64,000 nt of DNA from Ilex aquifolium (Eukaryota > Streptophyta > Magnoliopsida > Aquifoliales > Aquifoliaceae): positions 28,302,492-28,366,491 of the forward strand of contig OX637402.1 of assembly GCA_951799425.1 (NCBI GenBank). Direction: 5' to 3'. Below, piece after piece: positions 25,501 to 36,030 of this stretch. The position numbers and the translations under genes are program-made. The notes under the pieces are model-generated. The model was not told where the DNA came from. It searched no databases and worked only from the letters and a program-made list of their open reading frames with translations. The first letter of the stretch is position 1. Each line of letters begins with the position of its first letter.

Positions 25501-27931
25501 ACTTGAATACTTACATACTAATCAAACGAAAGCGAATCCGTTAACAAAAAGTGGTAAGAACATCAGTAAAACCATGGGAGGTATAAGACTATCATCAATT
25601 CAATAGAGATGGTATTGACTGTAGCCCACTCTAAGAAGTTAATGTCAAAATGTTTTGGAACATCTATTCATTAAAGTTTAAAGGAAATTTAGTTAAGTAT
25701 TATCCATGAAATATAGACGTGAGGTTGCATTTTCAATACATTGCTTATTTTAGGAATAGTGGAAACCATGGGAGGTATAAGACTATTATCGATTCAATAG
25801 AGATGGTATTGACTGTAGCCCACTCTAAGAAGTTAATGTCAACATGTTTTGGAAAATCTGTTCATTAAAGTTTAAAGGAAATTTAGTTAAGTATTATCCA
25901 TGAAATATAGACGTGAGGTTGCATTTTCAATACATTGCTTATTTTAGGAATAGTGGGGGTAAGCCTTTTCTGATTAAAGTCACATATCTGGTTAATGCAC
26001 TATTTATTCCACAACCAGAAGGTTGGACTTTATCCTTAACAGAACTCATAGCTTAGAGTGGGGTGATAGACCAGTTGTGGAACGTCTTTGATGAGTCTAT
26101 CTTCGTAAGGATGGAAGTTAGAGCCGTTTCCTACGGGTTTTTGGTAAAATTCTAAGAGTACTTGCTAAGCGGGATCAACGCATGGCCTATTTATATTAAT
26201 AATGTAACATCATTTGTATATAATACTTAAACATTACATACATATATACATGTATATATAAAGTACTTGAACATTGGGAATTGATGGGAAAGTGAATCTT
26301 TCGCAATTCCCTTCAAAACATTTGAAGTTGTAAGTTAGAAAGAAAATTCAAGAGTTTGGCGAACCTCACATGGTATCTTGGGTTCATCATATATTCATTT
26401 TTTCTCAAATAAATAGAGAAAAAGTTTCATTCTCAACTCAATCTCTCAAAATAATCCTCGAAGAGGTGTACATAATGAGAACTTCAAATTATAATTATAT
26501 ATATAAAGGAAGGAAGCAGTTGGATAAGAAGTTGAGTCAGTCCATATGCAACTATCCCGTCCGAACACGCGTCGCCCCCAATAATTTGGCAAAAACTCAA
26601 TATTGCTGATATTGAGAATTGGGTCCGTTCGGATGCAATGAGTCCGTTCAGACGCAACAGTTAATATTTAAATTTTCAGTTGGAGTTTTTCTCTAATATC
26701 TACAAAAGTTACAAACCTTCAAGTGGTGTCTTCTGTCATTGAACTGAAGGGACTTCATGAAGTGATGTATATTCAATTGCAATTTCGAATGTATTAAGCC
26801 ATTTGCACTCTTCTTATTCTCTCTCATACTAAACTTCTGTATTTTCTGATTTCCTATATTTGGGTTGAGTTTTGATTCCAAGATTACTAAGAAGTGCAGT
26901 CTTAGATAATCTTAAAGTTGGGCTATTTCGAATATCGCTTTTGGCCTGTTTCGTCTAACAACCCTATCTTCTTTATTTCATTACTGTTTTCTGCCTGAAA
27001 GGGAATAAACTTCATGCTAGACAACGGAACTTGAATGTAAGTTGCCCAAAATAATTCTCATGATATGGATGGCATGAAAAAAAATATTTTATTTCCTCCA
27101 AGGACAGATATGTTGATGTAGTGCTCATAGATTACTTTAAAGGATGAAGCTTAAAAAATATACTAATTTGTATAAACAGTTCTGTAAGAACGTCATAGAG
27201 ATAACACTACTGACTTGAATAAAGATGGGTAGGAACCTACTTCAAACACAGTATTATTTGATGCTCCAAAAGCATTACTCTAAGACCAAGAGATGACAAA
27301 CAATCAAGCACACAGAAATAGAAGGATACAAAAAGTAGGGAGAGAAATTGACCTGTTGCATCTCACACTGACGCTTGTAATACTGCAATTTTTCCGATAA
27401 ACATCTGACCTCCTCCTCCAACTCATGAACGCGAATCTCCGCCTCCTTCGCACGCTCATCGGCCTCATTCCCAAATTCCATCAACGCCTCTCGATCACGA
27501 TCATAGAGCGAGCACTCCTTCTCCCACTTCTTACATTGACCCAAGAGATTCGAACACTCCATCGCCAATTTCTGATTCTCGTCCACAAATTTCTTCAACG
27601 CTTGCGCATTCATACTCGATTCAGCCTGAATTTTTAAATGTTCAACAAACGATTAACCAAAACATACAAAACCCTAAAAGAGATTGAGGGGTTTGGGCGA
27701 AAACTTAATTAAATTAGGGATTGATGGCGAATTACGAACCCTCGCGCGCTCGATGATTTCGTCTTTATCCTTTAATCTGGCTTGCAAATACAAGAACTGA
27801 TCGACTAGACGCTTTTGGGCTTCTTCGGAGGCGCGAAGCTTTAACTCGAGTGTGTGTGTAGAGACTGGAAGGCCAAGCGAGTACTCGATCGTTTCTCGCA
27901 AATAATCGTCTATTCCTTGAGAAAGATCCAT
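16539..27931 (-). CDS. Plant-conserved coiled-coil protein, six exons with a 9.7-kb intron 2
   Basis: Exons on the minus strand: 27740-27931, 27353-27625, 17492-17652, 17227-17332, 16815-16940 and 16539-16676. All have GT-AG borders and phases that join without a break, giving 331 residues. The N-terminus reads [20 protein letters not shown]. Residues about 25-150 and 205-265 are heptad-like and charged ([35 protein letters not shown]), so long coiled coils. The C-terminus is basic and Ser/Pro-rich ([17 protein letters not shown]) and ends HKK, possibly a nuclear signal. I recognise it as a conserved plant family often labelled myosin-heavy-chain-related; no function is established to my knowledge. 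No membrane segment or catalytic motif is seen. Intron 2 carries a retroelement and virus-derived complex yet the exons show no damage, so the gene is probably still spliced and expressed. Confidence 0.88.
17029..17116 (+). repeat. SINE/tRNA-like fragment in an intron of the coiled-coil gene
   Basis: GGCCCAGTGCACGAGACTCC followed about 60 bases later by GAGTTCGAATTTT (B-box-like) resembles tails of plant tRNA-derived retroposons. It lies in the intron between exons 4 and 5. Weak call. Confidence 0.3.
18730..19241. repeat. Outer part of left arm of a long inverted repeat (arm segment C)
   Basis: Reads, with scattered changes, as the reverse complement of about 26497-26994 (shared words include CAAATGGCTTAATACATTC, ACTTCTTAGTAATCTTGGA and CGTTCGGACGGGATAGTTG). 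It ends in a (TA)n tract at about 19228-19241 where the viral insertion begins. Confidence 0.75.
19260..20990 (-). repeat. Inverted left arm of the pararetrovirus-like locus
   Basis: The minus strand runs from an RNase H-like end (near 20990) through a decayed frame (20012-20194) to the promoter/leader at 19260-19450. It mirrors about 22600-24110. Matching translated patches include NIWLIV and RNFEGE in both arms. Divergence and indels are substantial, so this is old or derived from two viral copies. Confidence 0.65.
19338..19402 (-). promoter_or_regulatory. Leftward pararetroviral promoter relic
   Basis: On the minus strand a GACGTC-containing motif (about 19396-19401) is followed by a TATA-like GTTTATAAAAGGG (19338-19350). 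This is the inverted counterpart of the promoter near 23879-24023. It points toward exons 3-6 of the host gene, in the host's sense direction. Activity unknown. Confidence 0.45.
21005..21230 (+). mobile_element. LTR fragment inside the viral locus
   Basis: Contains GCTATAAATAC (21027-21037) followed by a leader resembling the 3' part of the LTR remnant at about 5440-5680 (shared TTCGTTAACAG and TTATC/CTCATC words). It sits at the border between the inverted arm and the pol-like centre. Confidence 0.45.
22500..22575. mobile_element. Fragment of a DNA-transposon end replacing part of the pol region
   Basis: The run ending GCTAACCAAACGGACCCTAA looks like the terminal inverted repeat of a small plant DNA transposon (reverse complement begins TTAGGGTCCGTTTGG). 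The stretch expected between reverse transcriptase and RNase H is missing here. No partner end found. Confidence 0.35.
23879..24023 (+). promoter_or_regulatory. Rightward pararetroviral promoter relic
   Basis: TGACGTCA (23879-23886) and TTACGTCA (23923-23930) are as-1/CRE-like motifs, followed by TATA-like CTATAAAAGG (24014-24023) and a C/T-rich leader. The order recalls plant pararetrovirus promoters. It points away from the viral centre, antisense to the host gene. Confidence 0.5.
24161..24465. repeat. Inner part of left arm of the long inverted repeat (arm segment B)
   Basis: Reverse complement of about 26190-26505 (shared words include GAGTTGAGAATGAA, AAACTCTTGAATTTTC and AACTTACAACTTCAAATG). 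In the right arm, segments B and C are directly joined at a (TA)n tract. Here they are separated by the viral insertion. Confidence 0.75.
24605..24690 (-). mobile_element. tRNA-derived SINE-like fragment
   Basis: On the minus strand a pol III A-box-like TGGTCCAATGG (24665-24675) is followed about 40 bases later by a B-box-like GAGTTCAAGTTC (24622-24633). A relative lies at 31886-31960 with the same spacing. Confidence 0.45.
24800..25620 (+). mobile_element. Ty1/copia retrotransposon relic (end of RT and RNase H)
   Basis: Frame 24832-25074 encodes [20 protein letters not shown] and related copia residues, then a stop. 25145-25345 region (plus strand) encodes [19 protein letters not shown] and SSMESEYVA, the RNase H hallmark motifs, followed by frameshifts. 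The integrase and gag parts are absent. It lies between the two arms of the long inverted repeat. Confidence 0.85.
25571..25956 (+). repeat. Tandem duplication, 194-bp unit x 2
   Basis: Unit 25571-25764 (starting ACCATGGGAGGTATAAGACT) is repeated at 25765-25956 with few substitutions. It directly follows the copia RNase H end, so it may be a duplicated polypurine/LTR-proximal region. Confidence 0.85.
26190..26994. repeat. Right arm of the long inverted repeat (segments B' and C')
   Basis: About 805 bp, matching in reverse complement the split left arm (18730-19241 plus 24161-24465). A (TA)n tract at 26497-26506 marks the point at which the left arm was interrupted. No clear target duplication was seen outside the arms. 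Confidence 0.75.
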
Positions 27932-28140
27932 TCTGGATCCAAAAACTACCTAGGTTTTACTGTAAACTTCTATTTCTCAAGAATCTTCGAGAGAGAGAGA
28001 GAGCGAAACGAGGGTTTTGGGTCTGAATATTTCTCCGTTTTACTGAGATTTCAATTTGGGAATCGGGAGGACTAGCCGTTAGGCGGTGTAAAAGCAGTTC
28101 GTAAAAGGGAGGGAATCAGGTGCTATTGAATGAGATGGCA

Positions 28141-30710
28141 AATTCAAATTGTGGTATTGAGACCACATATTGCGGTGATCATAGCAATTTAAGGCAACCA
28201 AAGTTAAACCCACACAAGTAATCTAGGGACGTAGAGTTACCCCTAGATAAACCGTAAATTTGGATGTAAGAGGTTCGATATTTGCTGTTGTGTTTTCGGG
28301 TTAATTGATATTTAAGGTTTATTTCGACGAAAATGAGTCAAAAATAGGTTTTGAAGAGATTTCTCGTTAAAAAAAAATAAAAAATCAAAGTTTGAATTAA
28401 TGGGAGTCCACTCCCTCCCACCCCTATCTCATATACTTTTTCAATTTAACTCAAGTTATTTGAGAGAACCTATCTTCGCATTAAAAAAAAAGATCACCTA
28501 GCTTGGATTCAAATAAGACTCATTATTTACGGTGCATCTATTTTGACGTATAATGAGATGTTGAAAAAAAATAAAAAATATATTAGAGGGTATTTAGATC
28601 AGACTCATTCCATCATTTTTGCTTCATTTTTTTATTTTTTGGGATCCCCTCCACAATCCCAAAGTGTGTATTGTAGAGTAGTGTTGCTTCGTTGGTTTTT
28701 ATAACACTCGGGAAAAAAAATAATCCAAAGCATTGACAAAAATTGATTTTTGATATCAAAAAATTGATTACAATAATTTGTTCTGTTATTCATTAGAAAA
28801 AAGAATCTGGAGAGATTATATATCATATGATCATTATGATTATTAATTCAGAAAAGCATGCGGCGAAGTGCCACATGAAATAGATGGAGAGGAATTTTTT
28901 TTTCTTCAAAAAAATGATGAAGAAAAGGAGGGAAAAATTGAAGGAAAAAACAGTCAAAAAATATTAAAGGTGAGGAAAGAAAAGGAAAAAAGGAGAAAAA
29001 GAAAGAAAAAGGAGAGAGAGAGAGAGAGAGAGACGAAACAGAAATGTAACACTACTGTTTGAGAATGTTTTGGACCAAAGAAGGGTCGTACAAGTTTCGG
29101 CCCAAAAGCACTACTTTCGAATGCGTTAGTGGGTTCTTAAATTGTGCACAAAGCCCAAAATGCACATTTGACACTCTTTCATCCTTAGATGAAAAAATAA
29201 GAAGGGAAATTTGAGATCGGTCTCTTTTTGTGAACTTATTTGAATTTAAGTTCATTCAAAAATTTTGGTTGAGAATAAGTTTATTTTGATTTTCATTGTC
29301 CAAAATATCATCATTAGTTATATTTAATTAAAACAAATTTGAAATTTATGATGGAGATTTTATTGGCATATCTTCATTGACATTGAATTAAGGGATAACA
29401 ATTTTCAAAGATAGAAAATTAATTTAACTTTATTTTTAAAGAAGGGTATTTTGGAGTTATTAAAAAATTGTGAACTTAACTACTTATTAGTAAAATAAAA
29501 ACAAGACTTATCCTCAAATAAATTTGATTGACATACTAAACTCATTAAAAATCTCCTAAATAGGAATCTACTCCAATTTTCACAAATGATAAAATTTTCA
29601 TCATCGGAGAAAAGAAAGACTCTTTCTCTCTTGTTTTCTGTTTGGTATGACGAAGGAAAAATTGGATTTAGATACATTTTCTATTGTTTTCTATTGAAGG
29701 ATAAAAGAAAGAAAGAAAAAACATATTAAGTTGATTTACCCTTATACCCTCAATGGCTGCGTTTTTCTCTCCCCTTTCTGCGCAAAATTGGACGGACAGA
29801 ATATGGCGAAATGAATTCTCTTTCCATCCCATTTTCAATTGCAAACAAACAATGAAAATGCTTTATTTCCCTCCTATTTTGCACAAACACACTGTTAGAA
29901 TTCACTCGTATCAAACTACTGGACTTTCTCTAGGTGGATGATAGGCCTGGCCCCCTCCATGTGGGTTGGTACCTACACAATCCAGATGGCTCTTTTGTTT
30001 ACGTGCTGAAGCTCAGAGTTCTCCAGACAACCGGAAGACTAATATTATGTCCTGTTTGATAGGACTGAAAAATAGGCGAATGAAAAATAAGAAGGATAAA
30101 AACGTTTTTTTATTGTTCGTAGAAAAAAAAAAAGTAGAAGAAAAGACGTTCAGCAGGGCCCACCAATTTTTGATCAACCCAAATGTGGGTGAAAAATTAG
30201 AGAGAAAGGTTGACTGCTAAATGGTGAATATACATACCATTTGTCTAGGGACTCAATTTTAAAACATTTTTTTTTATAACTAATACGTGGAAAGAAACTA
30301 ATCACATTATTTACATTATTATGTTTTTCATAATAAAATTATAAATGACACTTGTATTTTTTTTGCTTTTTCTTTTTTAATCCCACCAAACTATAATATG
30401 TGAGGGTATAATAGTGAATTGAATTTTTATGTTTTTTCTTTTCCTAAAAAATAAAAATCTTATTTCTCCACCTTTTCATTCAACATACAAATAAAATGAA
30501 AAGAAAGAGTATCTCTTTCCTTTATGGATTGAAAAACTTATCTTTTCTACTTTTTCATTATTTTTAATTTTTTTTTCCTTCTACCAAACACCCCATAAGA
30601 ATAATTTGTTGGACCATGGGTCCTTGGAGATTGTAGCCCGCCATCGGGAGAAAATCCTTATTAAATATCCTCCAACTAGTTTAAGTTTAACAGCTTGATG
30701 CACATGTAAC
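28141..30710. other. Intergenic, no gene seen
   Basis: A+T-rich DNA upstream of the coiled-coil gene. It includes a purine-only stretch at 28900-29035 with a GA run (29010-29033). Short frames here lack protein-family character. Confidence 0.5.
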
Positions 30711-30713
30711 ATG

Positions 30714-30960
30714 TGGGAAAGGCTATGGTACCGATGGTGGTATCATACAAAAATTATAATTTTGTTAAAGTTAAATTACAAATTTTTTTAAGGTGTAAGT
30801 TATAATTTTAAAGTGAATGATCAATCATAGAAAATTGTAATCGATATCGAGAGTTTATGATTAATTATGAGTGTCTGTGATCGATCATGACTTTTCCTTG
30901 AGTAATTATAATTTTTATTTTAAAATTTTGAATTTTATCATAAAAAATAATGATGGATGG
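30714..30960. repeat. Dispersed repeat with GGCTAYGGTACCGA end and GATCGATCATGA motifs
   Basis: Begins AGGCTATGGTACCGATGG and carries repeated TTATAATTT/GTAAGTTATAA and GATCGATCATGAC motifs. Related copies are at 35436-36030 and, inverted, at about 59640-59880. Class unknown. Confidence 0.45.
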
Positions 30961-31696
30961 TACAATATCAATTTTTTTTTTTCAGAGTACTGTAGGGTTT
31001 CTTTTTTAGAAAACCATTCAAAGGACAACCAGCTTTTGACTGCATGTGGGTGGTGGCCCAGTTCCAGCAGCAAGTAGTAACCATCTTACAATCCAAAAAG
31101 TTAGGTGCATATGCTGTGGTTAGATTCAACTGTACCCATAGAGGGGGCTCACCTGGCCCGAGTTCTATCGGTTGTAAGTTGTAACAAAACACAAGTTTTC
31201 TAAAGATAATATGCACGCGTAAGACTTTTTTTTTTCGTTTGTTGGGCCTGTTTACTCAAACATGGTAGGTCCCATTGGAATCAATCAAACCATGTGCCAT
31301 ATTGGATGACTTTTGACTATAGGCTAGATACAGCATTTTAGGATTCATATTTCCTCAATTTAGATAAAACTTTTTTATTATCCCCAAAAAAAATTTCTCA
31401 AGTATTTTTTTTTTTTTAAATATTTTTTACAGATAATTCACCATTAATGATCAAAGGACCTACTTGTATAGATATGTCTCACTTCAATAAATGATAAGTG
31501 ATCTGTTTAAAAAAATTAGAAAAAACATGTATTGGAATAAGCTTCGCAATTTTAATCCCCGACAACTAAAAAAATAAAATTATATTTTTTAAATTTATTT
31601 ATCAAATATTGTATCCCAAATGATGTGTCAAAATTTTATGTATTGAAAATATATAGTCCAACAGTCAAGGTTGTTCAGACCAACTTACTCGCACAT

Positions 31697-31834
31697 CGAC
31701 TAATTTCCTTCTGGTTCGGTCAAAGACAAATCACCCACGTCGAAACTAGATTATTCTTTTTTTGGCGACTAATTTCCTTCTTGTCCGGTCAAAGACAAAT
31801 CACCCACGTCGAAACTAGATTATTCTTTTTTTGG
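31697..31834 (+). repeat. Tandem duplication, 69-bp unit x 2
   Basis: Unit starting CGACTAATTTCCTTCT is present at 31697 and again at 31766, nearly identical, and is followed at once by a GGGT microsatellite. Confidence 0.85.
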
Positions 31835-31889
31835 TGGGTGGGTGGGTGGGTGGGTGGGGGGAGGGGGGGAGGGGGAAAGGGAGGGAGGC
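31833..31889 (+). repeat. GGGT/GGGGGA G-rich microsatellite (G-quadruplex candidate)
   Basis: Five GGGT units followed by G5-G7 blocks split by single A residues. It satisfies the G3+N1-7 four-run pattern many times over on the plus strand. Confidence 0.8.
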
Positions 31890-31960
31890 TTGAACCCTTG
31901 ACCTTAAGAAGGCAAAGTCTTCACAAGGCAAAGAGTACCATTAGACCAAATGCTTGTTGG
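31886..31960 (-). mobile_element. tRNA-derived SINE-like fragment
   Basis: Minus strand A-box-like TGGTCTAATGGT (31937-31948) then B-box-like GGTTCAAGCC (31887-31896). Spacing and flanking words (AAGTCTTC/AAAGTTTTC) match the copy at 24605-24690. Confidence 0.45.
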
Positions 31961-32099
31961 TTGAAACTAGGGTATTGATAAGAGACAAATCTTTCTTTGT
32001 TGACTCCAAAAAATTATCAAAATTCAAACTCAAGACGTCTGAATTTATAACTTATTCTTATTACACTTAAGTTACCCCGTCTAGTTGCATTAAAACTTT

Positions 32100-32431
32100 A
32101 GGATAATTACACTCATTCTACTTGAAGTTTATCACTTAATTACTTAAATTCCATGACATTTGAAATATTATACATAAATCCCTTAATATTTCAATCAAAT
32201 TTTATTGAAGTATTTTTGGTCTAAATATAACATTTTAAACTTGAAGGGTCTAAGTATTATATATTTACAAATTTCAAGGGATCTTGGTGTAATTTACTAA
32301 CAGACATTGATATCAGAATTCTAAGTGTTACGTGTGTACAAATTTGAAGGAGTCTGTGTGTAATATTTTAAATATCAAGAGTGTAAATAATTAAATAACA
32401 AACTTCAAGACATTTAAGTGTAATTTTCTCT
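32100..32431. mobile_element. MULE-like MITE with perfect 9-bp target duplication
   Basis: Inverted ends of about 85 bp: left AGGATAATTACACTCATTCT, right (reverse complement) GAGAAAATTACACTTAAATG. The 9-mer TAAAACTTT occurs at 32091-32099 and again at 32432-32440. Non-coding. Confidence 0.8.
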
Positions 32432-32479
32432 AAAACTTTTGATGAACATAACATTATTGCAATGAAAATTTAATAGTAG

Positions 32480-33175
32480 ACAGGAAGAAGGACCAGCAGT
32501 AGGGATGGTAGTGGACCAAAGCTGGGGCGGAAGGTGTAGTCTTCATTCTCGTACCAGCTTTAAAAAACTTCGTTCATCTCCGGTCCATTCGCATTAATGG
32601 GTATAGTTTTTATCCCCATCCCCTCTGCAGGTAAGTTTGTAATCCCCGCCCCCTCCCCGTTCCCCTCCTTCACCTCCGCCCCTACCCCCCTCCACCTTAC
32701 CCACCCAAGCCAATACCCAAGCTCAAGCCAACATAATCCAAAATTTTAAATAAATCTAATATTCTAAATAATCCAACATAATTATAGAATATCATAACAT
32801 AATTAAAAGTTTGTCATTTACAACATAATATAATTAAAACTTTGTCTACAACATAATCCAACATAATATAATTAAAATTTTGTCTCTCTTATAAATCCAA
32901 CACAATATCATGCAACACAACATAATGTAACATAACATAATCTAACATAAAAAAATATAAAAATACAAAAATCTACACTTTTACAAGTCAAAACCATGAA
33001 AAAAAAATCAAAAAACAAAACAATTTTCAAAAGAAAAAATCATTCAATAATATATAGATTTGTATTCACAACAACATGTATATATATATATATAAAATAA
33101 TAATAATAATAACGGGTAAAACGGGATGGAGACAGGGTGGAGGTAAGTGTCAGTCCATCCCCGCCTTCATTCCCA
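32480..33175. repeat. Repeat-rich segment, probable decayed transposon
   Basis: C/G-rich edges with GGGGATGG/CCATCCCC-type words (32490-32700 and 33110-33175) flank an A+T-rich core of degenerate AACATAATCCAACATAATAT repeats (32730-32960). Ends and class not resolved. Confidence 0.3.
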
Positions 33176-33356
33176 CACGAATTTATACAGGTATATCCGT
33201 ATACGTTAATCGTCAAATATGAAAAAGATAGTGCAATAAATGCGTATATAAATTCAGCATACCTCGTTTTTTCCCCTTTTTTAAATAGAATTTTCAGAAA
33301 TTACAGGTCAAAAGTTGAACAGTGACCAATCATAATCATAAATGGTGCTAGTCTGT

Positions 33357-35357
33357 CTAGTCTTGATCCTTCGCTGCTTTGGCAGTCTCATTGAATTTGT
33401 CAGTGATGAATGACTCCATCTTCTTGTCCATTTCTTCAACCTGAATTTTCATTTTAAAAGGATTAATGATGTGTACTACAACCCAAAATATAGATAGAGT
33501 TTTGTTAATCACAGTGGGGGTCCACAATATGTGTTGTGTGTTCTTAGTTTTTGATGTTTCAATTTAATACTTAAAATATTCAGTTCGTCAAGTTTATGAT
33601 ATCACCAAATCTAACGTCGTTCAAATTTCCGATGAAAGAAGGGTATGTGCTAGTCACGTGAGCAACATGTAGTCTAATTTTATGAGAAATTTGAAGACTT
33701 GGAGACCATTAAAGCTGAATTTTATACTTCAATGATTAAATTGAAGCCATTTTTAGTACCAAAGAAAAAAGGCCATAGGGTGAAAAAAAGGAGAGTTTAG
33801 GATCAGCGTCGAGAAAGGGTTGATAATCGAGCCGAGTTATACAAATTCAAGTCGAGTTTGTCGAGCTCGTGTATTTAAACGAACCTAAAAAAATTATTCA
33901 AGTTTGACTCGTTTTCTAAACGATTCAAGCCCAAAACAAATTGAACTTAAGCCGAACTCCATCCAAGCCGAGTTCGAGTAGTTCAACTCAATTATCAGCC
34001 CTATACCGAGTTACCGGTCAATATTAGAAAACAACTCTGCTTTTCTGTCTGAGTGGCGCATAAAGAAATGGGTGCATTATCTCCAGAAAATTGAGATATG
34101 GTGACAGCTTAAATTTTTTTTAAAAACTAAATTAGATTAAATAAAATTAAAATCCAACGAAATTTTATGATGTGTGTGTTGAGTATGATATAAATAAAGG
34201 GTATTAAGTAAAAAACCTTGTCCATTAATTCTTCCACTTGATCAGCTTTCTTAATAGTTTCTTCGGCCAAGTGTTCAACCATAGTGACTGCATTTTTTAG
34301 TCCACCGTCAGGAAGTTTCTCAACAATATCTTCTGCCATCTTGTCCACTTTCTCCGCCACATCCTCCACCGCCTCCGCCACTTTTTCCACCGTCTCCGCT
34401 GCCACTTCAACCTCCTCTATACGTTCAAATTTGGTTAGAGTAACTAAAAAATTCATGCACAAAGAAATAAACTGGTCAAAAACCCTTACTTGTTAGTGTC
34501 AGGAGCCATTGGCCGGCCAAGGGTATAGCTACCACCGCACCGAAGACCCAACCTATCCTGGAACAAAATTAGCGGAGACTTATTTCACTATCGGAGAAAA
34601 ACGAAGGAAAAATCGCACTGGAAAACTGACTATTATCTACAGGTCAGCCTTGGCACAGTGGCAAAATTATTTCATTGTGACGCTCATCCGATTCAACGGG
34701 AATATAGCCTAATAACTAACACGGCGAATCGTATTGTCCCAAATATATTTTTTATTGCACCCGGACACCCAATCAATCATTTCCCGATTGACACTTGAGA
34801 CAGCCCTTTGTTCAACCCGATCACAAGTCTATCTCTCCTGATCCGCGACCACCAAGACTCAAATGTTCCAAGTCATGACTACCCGCCTGCGAGGTATGAC
34901 TAGCTACAACTACTATCGTAAAGTCTGGTATACTGGACTGTTCTTTTTTGTATCTCATACAGTATTGAAAAAACTAGTGGATTTCGACTCACCAAGAATT
35001 TTCAGGCGGCCAGCTGAAAGGAAAATCAAAAGGAGCTCCCGGTAGAGGACTGCAGTAGACCACCGAGTTCCTGGAAATTTGATGAACTTAAACAGCTTAG
35101 ATCAGGAAAATCGGATTAAAGAACAATGATCAAGTATTTTCGAAAAAAGTTGCATACATCTTCGATCTGCTGTTAGTCTGTTCTTCCTGACCGGTGCTGA
35201 GATATCGCAAGCTTCTATTACCCGAAAAGGGGAATCGATCCTTACGTTTTGAGATTGCAGTATGATGTATGGGATTGAACAAGAAGGTGGTTTGAGATCT
35301 TTGACAAGGCTTGATATGAGGGGTGATCAAACTACAAGATACAATAGACGTAGCCAT
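33357..35357 (-). CDS. Predicted plastid-targeted small membrane protein, paralogue A (function unknown)
   Basis: Five minus-strand exons: 35158-35357, 34993-35070, 34490-34557, 34217-34416 and 33357-33440. All GT-AG borders and phases join, giving 209 residues. Residues 1 to about 60 are Ser/Thr/Arg-rich with few acids, like a chloroplast transit peptide. Exon 3 encodes one hydrophobic helix (IGWVFGAVVAIPLAGQWLL, residues 94-112). Exon 4 encodes an amphipathic charged helix (EVEVAAETVEKVAEAVEDVA, then KLPDGGLKNAV). The short last exon starts VEEMDKKMESF. Exon number, intron phases and the exon 4-5 sequence match the gene at 45162-47464, so they are duplicates. The family appears conserved in plants but I cannot name a function. 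A SINE sits in intron 2, and a dispersed repeat begins about 80 bp upstream of the ATG. Confidence 0.83.
33815..34003. mobile_element. hAT-like MITE in intron 4 of paralogue A
   Basis: Ends AGGGTTGATAATCGAG and (reverse complement) TAGGGCTGATAATTGAG with a CGAGC/AAGCCGA-rich interior. Same family as 55538-55855. Target duplication is not clear here. Confidence 0.65.
34645..34712 (+). mobile_element. Au-SINE-like fragment in intron 2 of paralogue A
   Basis: CAGCCTTGGCACAGTGGCAA (A box) followed by a TTTCATTGTGAC segment and CGATTCAACGGG (degenerate B box) resembles the tRNA-like head of the plant Au SINE. The tail is not evident. Confidence 0.5.
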
Positions 35358-35435
35358 GGAAAATTTCTGCAGTTGGGAAGAGGCTCAATTTGTGCAGTTG
35401 ACAATGGAAAATAGTTGGGAGTGTATGAAGTTTGG

Positions 35436-36030
35436 GAGAGGCTACGGTACCGAACGGTCAAAATGCGGTACGATACCGAAAAAAATATGTGACTCTCAAT
35501 TTTTGCTATTAAATATTAGAAAATTACTAACTAAATGTGTGGTAACTTTGCCAATAAAAATTGTACCATTTTTTCTAAAGATTATAACATCGATCACCGT
35601 TTTTTTGTGGTACTTTTACCTTTACTAGTTGTAACTTAACCTTAAATACTTGTAACCTAACATTAAATGTAGTAATTTTACCATAAATAGTTATAACCTC
35701 TCTTTCAAAGATAGTAAGTTTACTTTTAATTGTTGTAACCTTACCTAAAGAGTTTGTACTTCACCTTTAAATGTGATAATTTTATCTCAAGAGTAATAAC
35801 TTTGCCTTTGTAAATAGTACACTCAATTAAGATCGATCATGATTAATTAAGATCAATCCCAATGCCAAGTTTTTTTTTTCCCCACTTAATTAGAATCGAT
35901 CATGATTAATTAAGATCGATCCCAATGCCAATATTTTTTTTTTTTTTTTTTTGCGATTCCACTCAAATTAGGATCGATCATGACTATATGAGATCCAAAT
36001 TTTTTTTTTTTTTCTGAACTGATCATAATC
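35436..36030. repeat. Dispersed repeat with GTTGTAAC sub-repeats upstream of paralogue A
   Basis: Starts GAGGCTACGGTACCGAACGG and continues with many degenerate TAGTTGTAACTTAACCTTAAA-type units, then two near-copies of a GATCGATCATGATTAATTAA segment. Related to 30714-30960 and about 59640-59880. Confidence 0.5.

Noticed and set aside
27425..27637. Plus-strand frame antisense to exon 2 of the coiled-coil gene
   Set aside because: Shadow of the real minus-strand exon, which has splice sites and family similarity.
31625..31978. 117-codon frame
   Set aside because: Formed by the 69-bp duplication plus the GGGT run; Trp/Gly-rich low complexity.
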